Positions 1 through 10,388 of a DNA stretch of 64,000 bases are shown piece by piece; the first letter of the stretch is position 1; every line of letters begins with the position of its first letter. The stretch lies in assembly GCA_963082975.1 (NCBI GenBank), contig OY720345.1, positions 15,650,491 through 15,714,490 of the forward strand, read 5' to 3'. The position numbers and the translations under genes are program-made. The notes below the pieces were generated by a model. The model was not told where the DNA came from. It did no database searches and was given only the letters and a program-made list of their open reading frames with translations. Source of the DNA: Labia minor. Lineage: Eukaryota; Arthropoda; Insecta; Dermaptera; Spongiphoridae.

Positions 1-107
1 CAAGAAAGGCAAGGAATACTACTATCTCTTGACTATTAATAAGTTTTCTATTTGATAGATATTCTGGTGTGCTAGTATAATTTTAATTTCAATCTCTTAA
101 TCTATCT

Positions 108-144
108 ATCTATCTCTGTGGCTCTACGGAACTTGAAAGTTCTT
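108..144 (+). repeat. 37-bp direct repeat, copy 1
   Basis: This stretch (…TGTGGCTCTACGGAACTTGAAAG…) recurs with one mismatch at 496-532. The second copy is the left edge of a GC-richer repeat-derived segment. The first copy is followed by a different GC-richer stretch (about 145-235). The pair may be ends of one dispersed element or a duplicated boundary. The rest of 1-495 is AT-rich with no recognised feature. Confidence 0.6.
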
Positions 145-495
145 CAGATGCTCTGAAAAGCCATCGGGCCAAAGTGCCACATTCTGTAGGGTGATTTGAA
201 AGCCAAACGCTAAATTCATCAATAGTGGGACCTCCTCTTGACTCAGTCTAAAAATTTGAATGAAAATTTAATTAGAATTTTTATAATGTGATCAATCTAA
301 CCATATAATTAAATATATAAAAATATTCATAATAGATATATATAATCTTTTAAATTCTAACTCTAAACATTAATTTAAACATTAATTTAAATATACTAGA
401 ATTTATATTTTTAATACATTTGTTCTTTTTAAAAATATATAGAGTATTCAAAATTATATTTAATAAAAATAGATGAAATTTAATAAAAAATGAAT

Positions 496-860
496 ATCTA
501 TCTCTGTGGCTCTACGGAACTCGAAAGTTCTTGGCTGCAGCAACCACACTTCTCCAAGTATACCTATTCTGAGCCACAACCCTCCAATCCCTACCCTCTC
601 CCATCTCTCATCACGTCTCTTTCTACATTATCCACCTACCGACGTCCTTGTCCTTCCAAGCGGGCGTTTCCCACTCGGTCTCCCCACCAATATATTTTTC
701 GCCATTCTTTCCTCTCCCATTCTAGCCACGTGCCCTGCCCATCGCAGCTTTCTCGATTTTATAATTCTAACTATACCTGGAGATGCATAGAGGTGATGCA
801 ATTCCTTGTTATGCAGTCTCCGCCATTCCCCGGTGTACTCATAAATCTCTTAAGGGATTA
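496..860 (+). repeat. GC-richer repeat-derived segment, non-LTR-like in flavour
   Basis: This pyrimidine-rich segment stands out from AT-rich flanks. Overlapping frames are open, and one (506-790) reads PILSHNPPIPTLSHLS early and LPTNIFFAILSSPILATCPAH later. From memory, similar phrases (…SPIRATCPAHLILLDFI…) recur in hypothetical proteins of many animal genomes and derive from dispersed repeats, not genes. The same DNA gives another plausible-looking frame (490-960), as expected for low-complexity C/T-rich DNA. I do not call a gene. The parent element is not identified. Confidence 0.4.
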
Positions 861-960
861 TATTATATATATAATCTTATTTAATTATTTAAATGATTCT
901 TCCAATAATTCCTATAAAAAAATATACCGCCACTTACATTTGAAGAATTTTAAGAAATAA

Positions 961-1860
961 AATTATATGCTCGATTACAATAGGATTTATAAAAAAATAA
1001 ATTAATAATATACTATCAATCATATTTTAGTCTGAAATACACACATAAATAAATAGTCTGTATAGTATAGAACACATTAAAAAAAAAAAAAATTAATTAA
1101 TAGTTTGTTTTTTTTTAATATTTTTAAAAAATGAAATTATATTGTCGTACATTTTTTAATAAAATTTATTTATTTATTTATTTTGTTTATTTTATCATCC
1201 TTCTCTTCTTCTATTCTCACCACCCACCCTTTGAAGTATTTAATTAAAAAAAAAATTAAATTTAAAATAATCATTATTTTTTCTCTCTCTCGAACTTTGG
1301 GTCGTAAAATTAAAATTTAATTAGAATTTTAAAATTAAGTTTTTTCGTTTTTTTCGTTTCTTTTATTTTTTCAACTTTTTTCTAGTCATTCTTCTATTTA
1401 ATTGATATTAAATATTCTTTTAATGTTATATACAACATCTCGCAACTTAATAGAATATGAACAATTTCAATATATTTTTCTATAGACTGGGTTCAATGCC
1501 ACAAGAGTGAAGAAATATATATGTATAGAATATATATATATTTTTATTCAGCCGCTGCATCGCGCTCATCTTGGTAGAGGTCAGGTTCAGGCTATAAAAT
1601 GCCCCACGTCAAGCGTAGGTGATTTTTTTCCCTCATAAAAGTTCAACTCTATTACAAATATCTATGCCGAAACTTTCTCTCACCATTTCCGTCAATATTC
1701 TAATTAAAAAAAATAATAAAATATAAAAATGAGTAGAGTTCATTATATACATATTCATATAAATAGTTTTTTTTTATAATTATTATTTTAAAAGATAATT
1801 ATAGGAGGAGGAAGAGAGGGAGAGAGCATTCATCCCCTCTTTGTAGGGTTTTATTGTTTT
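961..1860. other. AT-rich stretch without a gene
   Basis: Mostly A/T runs and short TTTA and CT tracts. A small GC-richer patch at about 1553-1625 (CGCTGCATCGCGCTCATC…) is not recognised. Confidence 0.6.
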
Positions 1861-2486
1861 TTACTATCTGCCAAAGATAGTATTGCGATCACGAAAATTT
1901 TCAATGTCGAGATTTTGATGTTTTTATACGTTGTGAAGGTCCCTGAGTCATTTTCACTAAGGCTGAGGAAAAATGTCTGTGTAGAAAAGATTACGCAAAA
2001 ACGGTTTTAGCTAGAATAATGAAATTTGGTACACGGGCATTATTAAAAATTTGTATTTTTCTATCAACTTTTGAGAAATGTAGCTCATCCGGAAGAGGGT
2101 CATTACCTACAAAGTTTTGATTTTTTTTCCTCTAAAGTGACCGTAAAAATAAAGATATATGTTTGATAGTTTTTCACATGATTAAAAATTGTATAAAAAT
2201 GCTATATATAGAATTTCAGTTTGATTGAATCCTTGAAAGTACCGGAATTAATTTTTTAAATTTTGACTTAAAAATGAAGGTAAAGGTTTTAAATTTAAAT
2301 TTAATAAATGTTAATTAAATAATTTAATTAAATAACAATATTATTTACTGTAAATTTAAATTTTTGATTAATTAATTTGTTAATCCAATTCAATTATTCT
2401 TACTTAATAATTTAATTTAAATATAATACTTATATGTTAATTAATCCAATTCAAATTTGCGAGATAGTCGAATGGAGACACTCCAG
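1861..2486 (-). mobile_element. Family A (HINE-like) copy, subtype A2
   Basis: Read on the minus strand this copy runs from the 5' hairpin (CTGGAGTGTCTCC) and ACTATCTCGC at 2486 to the terminal stem-loop near 1861. The centre holds the A2 block (…AAATTTAAAACCTTTACCTTC…) instead of the A1 block with CACGTCACGTG. The microsatellite is nearly absent. The terminal stem-loop is degenerate (ACTATCTGCCAAAGATAGT). No coding capacity. Helentron-associated classification is an inference from architecture. Confidence 0.75.
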
Positions 2487-3599
2487 ATTATTTTTAATGG
2501 CATCTTCTTAACAAATTTACAGTCTATTCAAACGAGCATTATACAATTGCAATTTGAACATTTATCATCCCTGATTATTTATAATCCAATAAATTTGACA
2601 AAATACTCATTTATGAATGCCCTTTATATTGATTTTTTTTTTTACAATGTCATTTGAATATTAATTTTCAAAATAATTTCCATTTTATTCAAGTAAAATT
2701 TACTTGGTGTATAAATTTAATTTTAATAGGAAACAATTTCAATCGAATTTCGTATTTGATTTATATTATGATATAATAGCTGGCTGGACCTCCTACCTCG
2801 CATCCCAAAACACCTCCTAATACTATTAGTCAACTATTGTTTAATAACACAGGTTGAGAGTTTAAATCTTCTGAACGGATGGAGGGCTCCCTGTGGAGGG
2901 AATTGTGAGTTATGGCGTAGAGGGGCAAGTCTCTTATCCCACTCAATCACAGATTAAATCCAACCACTGAATTATGTTCGGATTAGACATCGCTTCCCAG
3001 CCGCATAATATAATTAGCATCTCTCACTTGGCATTAAATGGCATAGAGAAGAGAGTTAACTCTTATATATATATTGAACATTTATTTATGCCCTTGTATT
3101 GGTGAGTGGACGAGCAAGACGGTTTCACTTCGCAAGCCAAATAAACTACACAAATTTAATGATTATTTCTCTTTCCTACACAACTATTAAAGATTTACTA
3201 ATCATATAGAAAAATGAAATAAAAAACCTTGAAATTCTTTTTTCTCCATATTTACAAATCATTTTGAACAAATAAACAAATGAAAACACATCTATTACAA
3301 AAAAATAAGAATAATTTGTTGTTATTTACATCTTATTAGAAAATTTTAATTTAATAAAGAAGATTTTATTTATAAGAAAATTAATTAATTGTTTATTTTA
3401 TGAAATTTTTTTTTTCTTTGAAATAATAAGTAATTTATTTTAAAAAAAAGTTTTTTGAATTTTTGTTAAGCCTATTTTTTTATCAATTTTTGGAATTATG
3501 TCTTCCTTAACCATTTCCAGCTTATTCAATCCCTTTTGTTTTTAGCATTTGCCATTGAATGATTAGGGGGTTATTAGTTATGAAACCTCACTTTGGTTA
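2487..3599. other. AT-rich stretch with one unassigned GC-richer patch
   Basis: The interval 2780-3060 is clearly less AT-rich (…GGACCTCCTACCTCGCATCC…). It could be a degenerate SINE or other repeat, but I see no convincing A/B boxes. The rest is A/T low complexity. Confidence 0.5.
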
Positions 3600-3635
3600 G
3601 ACGGGTTGATGATTTTAATAATTAAAGGCTTGCTT

Positions 3636-3692
3636 GAGCTTCCCCAAAGTGGACCTATCTCTATCTGGATCATAGACTCCGCTACTCCTATA
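3636..3692 (-). repeat. Fragment of the short repeat found at 43722-44043
   Basis: This shares GTGGACCT, CTCTATCTGGATCATAGA and CCGCTACTCCTAT with 43990-44043, in the same orientation. It appears to be only the head of that element. Upstream similarity (GGCTTGC.TGAG) continues weakly to about 3627. Confidence 0.6.
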
Positions 3693-3783
3693 ATATAATA
3701 TATAATATATTTAATATTAAATACAATAATAGAATTATATTCATTTATTTATTATTTTTAAAGTAATAACTAATAATAATCAA

Positions 3784-4050
3784 GCGCCACAGGGTGAGAG
3801 GCTAGCGTCGCTGACTCACATTCTCGTGGTCCCGGGTTCAAGTCCCGGGCCTGGCAAGGGAATTTCTCTCGCCGGGGTCTATGGGACGGAGTCAACCCAG
3901 CATCCGGGATCAACATTGGGAAAAAGCTACTTGATAGCGCCTCCGATCAAGAAAATCAAGGTAAAGGTTGATAGGACCAGTTCTACTGATCATAATTGAT
4001 ATAACCGACTTGATAGGCGTTGTTCTTGTGTAGGACGTACAAAAGTCGAG
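3784..4050 (+). repeat. tRNA-derived SINE, family S1, copy 1
   Basis: The head starts GCGCCACAGGGTGAGAGG and contains the B-box-like GGTTCAAGTCC inside a T-arm-like stem (CCCGGGTTCAAGTCCCGGG), the signature of an internal RNA polymerase III promoter. An unrelated body follows (…CTACTTGATAGCG, ACCGACTTGATAGGCGTTG…). A second copy lies at 20311-20575 with the same body. There is no open frame of note. Mobilisation by a LINE partner is family knowledge; no partner is seen in the window. Confidence 0.75.
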
Positions 4051-4227
4051 TTGATGTTGAGATTTTGGTGCCATCAACAAAGAGCCAAACATGCGTTGGT
4101 TCAATAAATATTATTTATTAATTTTAATTTATAATTTAATTATTTTAATTTAATTTAAATTAATATATGTTATTTAATTCAATTCAAATTTGCGAGATAG
4201 TCGAGTAGAGACACTCCAGATTTTTTT
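4051..4227 (-). mobile_element. Family A copy with large internal deletion
   Basis: On the minus strand the 5' end is complete (CTGGAG…, ACTATCTCGC) through the AT spacer and GCATGTTTGGCTCTTTGTTG. It then jumps straight to a 3' piece (CAAAATCTCAACATC). The microsatellite and terminal stem-loop are missing. It abuts the SINE at 3784-4050. Confidence 0.65.
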
Positions 4228-5198
4228 TTCTATGTTATTCAGAGGGGAATCCCCAAAATATACTATATACTCGCCCCTCTTTGTATACCCACAAACCTGC
4301 CTCTATTCGTTTTTAATAATTCTAACTATATTTGATGATGTATACTTTTTAAATAAATATTTACTTTTATTTAATATTAAAATTATTACATACATTTTGT
4401 TCATAAATAAAACTATACTGATAGAAAATAAAGAATATTTACTTTTTCTATTTATTTTACTTTTTATCTACATCACTTTGAAAATTAATCAAGAAGAAGA
4501 AAACTAGGAAGTAATTACTATTTACTTGGAGTGTGTGTAAATTAAACCTTCCCCCTCTTCTCTCTCTCACTCTCTTTCATGTATAATATTTATATTCTAC
4601 AGGTAAAATTTCAAATGGTATTTAAATATATATTATTATTAACAATTCATTAAAGAAGAAGATTCAAATTACGCAGCTCGTATGTTGTAGGTAACAAAGT
4701 TGCGCTCTTACGTTCTCAGTTCTCGCCAATTATCGTTACGGCAACTCAATTTATCGCCAGCCGCCCTCTCCTGGGGTTCTCTCTCCAATACGAAAGAGAA
4801 AGAATGAGAGAGTTCACTTTTCCCTACCTTACAATAAATTCAGTTAGTTTATAGTTAAGTACATTCGTACATACATCGAACAGCTGATAAGTTATTCATT
4901 TTTATTAAATATTAAATCAATTAATAAATTAGAAAACTATAATGTTTTTGTTTCATTTTATTGATAATTTATTGATATACTAAAATAAATAACTCTTTTC
5001 TTTATATAAATTGATTATTATTACAATAATTATAATAGTTTATTGAAAAAATGCGAGAAATGTTTAAAATAAATAATGATCATAAATTAAAATTAATTTA
5101 CTTATTCTTTTACATCTGAAATAGATTTATGTACATTCAAAGTTAGGACTTTTAATTTTTCATAAGAGTGTAGGTTTCAATTGCTTTATACTTTCTTA
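4228..5198. other. Non-coding stretch with a GC-richer patch
   Basis: The interval 4670-4870 is GC-richer and not obviously repetitive (…GTTGCGCTCTTACG…CGCCAGCCGCCCTCTCC…). It carries a CTCF-like site (separate entry) and an AGAGAGAA tract. The rest is AT-rich. The frame open from 4190 to 4507 has low-complexity composition and starts inside the family A fragment, so I do not call it. Confidence 0.5.
4760..4774 (-). promoter_or_regulatory. CTCF-like motif
   Basis: On the minus strand the sequence is CCAGGAGAGGGCGGC. It matches the bilaterian CTCF core CCASYAGRKGGCRSY at 14 of 15 positions. It lies in the only GC-rich patch of 4.2-5.2 kb. A single motif match is weak evidence of occupancy. 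Confidence 0.3.
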
Positions 5199-5200
5199 TA

Positions 5201-6082
5201 CTAGGTCTGTTCAAAAGAAAAGGTGAATTTTGAATTTTCGCGGGCTGTGTACCTTGAATTATCAAAATTTTTTTGTTATGTTGGTACACATATGTTTTTC
5301 ATATGTTTAAATTATCAGTCATTTTGGATTAGTAGTTTGTTTTTGACAACTGAAACAGTTAGTCACGTTTTTGTGTGTTCTTCGATTTTTACTTAAAAAT
5401 AAATGGATCAAAGAATCTGTATTATATTTTGTGTTAAAAATGAAATAAATTGCTTCTACGCACTTAAAATGTTAACATTCGACGTGTCTACTTTGTCTCA
5501 AAAAAATGTTTATAAGTGGCCCCGAAAAAAGCACTCAAGAATCAAATGTGAAGGTTTTTCTCACTGTTTTCTTCGATTACAATGGCGTGGTGCATCATGG
5601 GTTCTTTCCAACAGATTGTACTGTTAATAAGGAATACTACTACTATTTAACAAAGAAGTTATGCAAGGTTTTCGCGAAGCATTACGGCTCAAACGATCAG
5701 AATTGTGGAAAAACAAATCATGGATTCTGCAGCAGCTCACACATCATGTTCGTGATTTTTTGGCCAAAAACAACACCATAATCATGTCTCAACCACCATA
5801 TTTACCAGATTTGGCTCCCTGCGACTTTTTCCCATTTCCAAAAGACCAATGAAAGGAAAGCGTTTTGCCACAATTGATAAGATGAAGTCGGAATCGAAGG
5901 ACGAACAGATGACCATACCGAAAAGCGCATTTCAGAAGTGCTTCGGCGATTGGAAGAAGCGCTGGCATAAGTGCATTATATCTGAGTGGAATTACTTTGA
6001 AGGGGACAAAATGGATATTGATGAATAAAAAAATATTTTTCGAAATAATTCAAAATTCATCTTTTTTCTTGAACAAACCTCG
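5201..6082 (+). mobile_element. mariner element M1, internally deleted relic
   Basis: Inverted termini read GGTCTGTTCAAAAGAAAAGG on the left and, reversed, CGAGGTTTGTTCAAG on the right, with TA at 5199-5200 and 6083-6084. At 882 bp it is short of the usual 1.2-1.3 kb. Transposase pieces are recognisable in several frames: an N-terminal start at 5403, then FFDYNGVVHHGFFPTDCTVN (from about 5560), DFLAKNN, QPPYLPDLAPCDFFPFPK (about 5788-5850), and a C-terminal part up to about 6026 (SAFQKCFGDWKKRWHKCII). The helix-turn-helix region is largely missing and frames shift, so it cannot make a full transposase. It belongs to the DD34D mariner group. Confidence 0.85.
5403..6028 (+). pseudogene. mariner transposase remnant
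   Basis: Discontinuous DD34D transposase. The second catalytic region (DYNGVVHH) and the third (SPDLAPCDFF-like, here LPDLAPCDFFPFP) are readable, as is the C-terminal WKKRWHKCII…YFEGDK segment. The N-terminal DNA-binding half is deleted apart from about 35 residues. The reading frame changes at least twice. Two further relics of the same family lie at 36566-37014 and 62383-62885. Confidence 0.8.
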
Positions 6083-6084
6083 TA

Positions 6085-6427
6085 TGTAACAGCTTTGGAA
6101 AATTTATTTAGAATTTATATACCTGATTCAGTGTAAAGCCTAAAATGGCTGAATACATGACCAGCAGGCTTCATTTACTGCTCAAGGTGTGACTATATAC
6201 AAGTTTTTAGTTAAAAAATATGAATATAATAAACGATTAACCAATATCATAATAATCAACTCATATATAATTATTATAAACATCTTAATACAGTTATTTT
6301 TATTATATATATATATATATATATATATTAATAATATGATCAATTCTAATGCTTATCTATTATATATATTTTATCATTTACGATTCGTCTTTTGATTATT
6401 AATGCAATAAAAATAATTATAATAAAG

Positions 6428-6498
<71 letters not shown>

Positions 6499-8258
6499 TT
6501 GAGTATATACACTTGCACATTTATATATATAATATTAATTTGTATATACCAAAATATTATTATTATTATTATTATTATTATTATGAAAGGATGTAATGAA
6601 AATGTTTATTTAATTGACATTCCATATTTAATTTAGCGTGATATAATAAATCTTGTGCTTACTTAATTAGAATCAACATTTTATTGGTAAATTTTATAAT
6701 TATAAACACAATGCATTAGATATTATATACATGTATAGATTGAGGAGCAGTAGTAGCCAATTTTTAAATGAAGAAGGATATATATATATATGTGTGTGTA
6801 TTGATGTATGAATATAGTTATTTGTATATATGTGTGTATGTGTGTATGTGTATGTAAAAATTCCACACATCTTAATTAAGAAAGACTGCCTACTTTTATG
6901 TTTCTGTCATTGTTATTATTAGTATACATAACTATAGGTAGAGATATAACTACCAACTTCAGGTTAAATAATAAATATTTTTATTTATTATTTGATTCGT
7001 CAATTTTAGCATATGAATTTATTTAATTATATTTAATTTAAATAGTATTCTTATTGCGCATTATTCACTTCAAATATTAACTAAAATTTTTATTAATAAC
7101 ATTTAATATTCCAAATTCAATGTTTGTACAATATATTTTTCAAAATTCATTAAATAATCAAATTTAGGTTGTTTAATTTAATATGTTATAATTTAACAGT
7201 AATCAGGCATACTTTTCTTAACCATTTTTTTTTATTAACCATTTTTTTTTCAAAATATTTTTAAATGATTTTTTGCAATAAATATTACATTTTCTCTACT
7301 CTAGTTTTAACATAAAATTAATTTACAATTTACAGTAGAATGATTCTTATTCGAAAATAATCTGCTGATATTCATAAACATACTGTTTCATTCTTAGAAT
7401 TTAATACCAATGATGTTTAATCAAAAGGAAACCTTTAAATAAATTATAATATTATAGAATATAATCATTTGGTTTTTAAAACAAATTTAAAAAATTTACC
7501 CAATTTTAAAAAGACAAAAATTTAAAACAACATTTTTATATCATTTATTTAAAATATTTTAATATTTATATAATCAATAAATCATTTTTGTACTTAAAAT
7601 ATAGTAGTAATTAATAATTGAGTAATTAAATTAAAAACAAAAACAAAGTAATGGAATTAGTGATTTTAGAATTTTGACTTCATAAAACACACTAAATCTA
7701 ATAATTTCTGTATTGTTTTATTAGACATAAACAAAATTTATACCTTTCACTTTTAAATAAAAAAGAAGAAATATTCAAATAAAATAAGAATAATTTAAAA
7801 AAAAAATAATTATTTAAGAAACATATAGTCTAGATATTTAATTAAATTCCTTAAAATGAGAACTAATAGAAAAAAAATATTTAATTGAAATGATTTAGAA
7901 TAATCATCCTTTGTATGGAAATTGGTATAATTATTAATTTTATATTCACTATCGGAAATCAATCGACTTCTTCAGAGGCTCTGTATGAACAACATGGAGC
8001 ATTATATAGATTTTTAAAAATTAATTTCTATGGTTATTGAATAGATATTGATAAAAATTATAGCCTATGTTCAAATACAGGTATATAAGAATATTGTGAT
8101 GTATTTTCATAGTAATCGGTTCAGCCAATTTTGAGTGTATAATATTACAATTTTCCGGACAGATTTGAAAAATTCTAGTCACTTTTATGTTCAAGAGGTC
8201 ATGAAACGTGAAGATATGCAATTTTTTTTTAAATTCTGAGCAATACGCAGATGAAAAT

Positions 8259-8297
<39 letters not shown>

Positions 8298-9150
8298 AGA
8301 TTAATTAATGAATACAAATATAAAAATAATATAATATTGTTTCTAGTTCACTCTAATTATTTTCTTTATATATATATCAATGGACCTAATTATTATTATA
8401 ATTATTATATTTTAAAACTAGATAATATAAGTTTTCACTTCTTTAGTTCACAATTTTTTTGTTTATATTATTATAATATTTACTAACATCACGGAGGGTG
8501 TACATTCATAGTCAGTTCGATTTCTCTGTCTGCATATCACCATCTTAGCAATATTTGTTGAGCGTTTTTCCTTAGCAGGACTTACAAGACAACAAGGTGA
8601 CATTTTTATTTTTACATATTACTTCCTACAATTCCTATGTTTAATCACTTGTTTTTTATTTTCAAATTTTAAATATTATTTTAAAAATATTAAGAATTTA
8701 TTATATATTTTTTTTTATTAACAAAAGTGCGGTTTTTAGGTGGACAAAAAGAGTTAAAACGAACAATATTTTATACAAGGTAGAAAAATTAATTATTGCG
8801 TGGATTTTTCTTTTCAAAAAAATTAATCAGAATGCAATAGGAATTAAAAATATGTTAATAACACAATAATACCAAAGGAACTTTTCATAGAATAATTTTT
8901 GCAAAATGTTTCGTTTTTATTAATTTTTCTATTTTTGAATAAAATTATAAGTTGAATTAAGAGAGTATTTTTTAAAAATTTTTGTTCATTTTAAAAATAA
9001 GTCATTGAATAAAAGATATTTTTTTTATTTATTTGTAATATTTCAATTATATAGAAATTAATATTCTGACAAAATAGGATATACAGGCAATATTTTGATT
9101 AGATCATTGTTTTTATGGATCGTAACTCTATCGGGCAGTAGAAGATATTG
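6085..9150. other. Long AT desert
   Basis: No gene is supported. It contains a long (TA)n array (about 6427-6495), a (TTA)n run (6558-6582) and GTGTAT tracts (6790-6855). A degenerate repeat at about 7913-8050 shares TATGGAAATT and AATTATTAATTTTATATT and an ACATGGAGC block with 35102-35190. A further (TA)n lies at 8263-8290. Short frames here are A/T low complexity. Confidence 0.6.
7913..8050 (+). repeat. Unclassified dispersed repeat (family H), copy 1
   Basis: Similarity to 35102-35190 is limited but extends through two separated blocks. A downstream part (about 8104-8150) reads TTTTCATAGTAATCGGTTCAG, recalling the 'TTTCATCAAAATCGGTT' motif of family B. Class unknown; Helitron-like is only a guess. 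Confidence 0.3.
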
Positions 9151-9329
9151 TACGAGGAGAGGTCAATAAGTCCGTGACTTTTTGAATGAAACTCAGGTTT
9201 TTGGAGAAAAAATTATTTTATTTTTCAATGTGGTCTCCTTTGAGCGTTATACACTTCGTCCAACGTTTCTCCAATTTTTTTATCTCTTCCAAAAATAAGA
9301 TTTGTCGAGGACATCCTTGGTGTTGATTC

Positions 9330-9337
9330 TCCTAGAG
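9330..9337. repeat. Target-site duplication of the hAT element, left
   Basis: TCCTAGAG, identical to 12635-12642 on the other side of the element. Eight bases is the hAT hallmark length. Confidence 0.9.
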
Positions 9338-10082
9338 CAGTGGTTCTTAAACTGTGGTCCGCGGACCCCTGGGGGTCCGCGAAGCCTTTACTGGGGGTCC
9401 GCGGTCCTCGGAAAAAAATCATCGTAAAAATATATACATATATAAATATTTAAAGTTCATTGTTTAACTATATCCTCCTAGAGAATTACGGCTATAATTT
9501 AATACTATTAATAATACTATTTTATTTTATTAAATTGATAATTATGTCAATTAATTTTTTGTGAATAAATAAACATATATAAAAAACTATATATAAAATT
9601 TGAATTTTCATCCATTCATTCATTTAAAATCATTTTTCGATTGTTCCTTTAAAATAACCCCTCTTAGGGGCTCGGAAGGGGAGGCATATAAGGGAATTTT
9701 CTTTCACTTTGTTATTGGGGAAAACCAGGGGAGGGGACAGTCTTACCCGGAAAAACCCAAATTGTCAGCGTCCACTCTGGGGTTTTAAACAGTTTTAAAG
9801 CAAATGTTAATTATAAGTTCATTTCTCAACGAGTTGTATCTTTAAATTATTTTTATTAATGTTAATTATAAGTTCATTTCTCAACGAGTTGTATCTTTAA
9901 ATTATTTTTATTAATTTAATTAATTATAATTAAATTATAGCTAATAATAGTTTATTATAGCTAATAATTTTTTTTAATTTTTAGTGTAATTTGCATGATC
10001 ATTATTTTATAAAAACACTAAACACATTTTGCAATTTCCCAGAAAGGCTGTTTTTGAGAGTAAGTATAAGTTAGTTTTATGA

Positions 10083-10172
10083 ATAAAAAATATTTATTTT
10101 AATAATATTTTAGAATCAAATTACGAAATTAATAATATTTTAGAATCAAATTACGAAATATATTTATTATAT
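10083..10172 (+). repeat. Family F-like fragment, tandemly repeated, inside the hAT element
   Basis: AATAATATTTTAGAATCAAA followed by TTACGAAATATATTT occurs here, partly in two tandem copies. It closely matches 16300-16335 and, in part, 50505-50530, both in family F copies. It may be an old insertion carried by the hAT element or chance AT-rich similarity. Confidence 0.4.
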
Positions 10173-10388
10173 AAATTAATATTCATTTAAAATGATATTA
10201 AATCATTTATTTAAAATGATTTAAAACATTTATTAAAATGATTTAAAACATTCATTTAAAATGATATTAAAACATTCATTTAAAATCATATTAAAACATA
10301 GCTAGTAAATAATAATTCGTTATATTTATATTATATTTATATTATATTTATATTATTGTAGTTCAATGTTAATAAATTACTCCATAAA

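Noticed and set aside
6189-6395. Membrane-like small protein (YIYIYI, many I/L)
   Set aside because: Translation of TA repeats; same for 8021-8317, 53806-54015 and other A/T-driven frames.
9225-9422. 65-codon minus-strand frame (…GETLDEVYNAQRRPH)
   Set aside because: It runs across the hAT end into the mariner in a shifted frame; the true mariner C-terminus is in another frame (LEKRWTKCITLKGDH).
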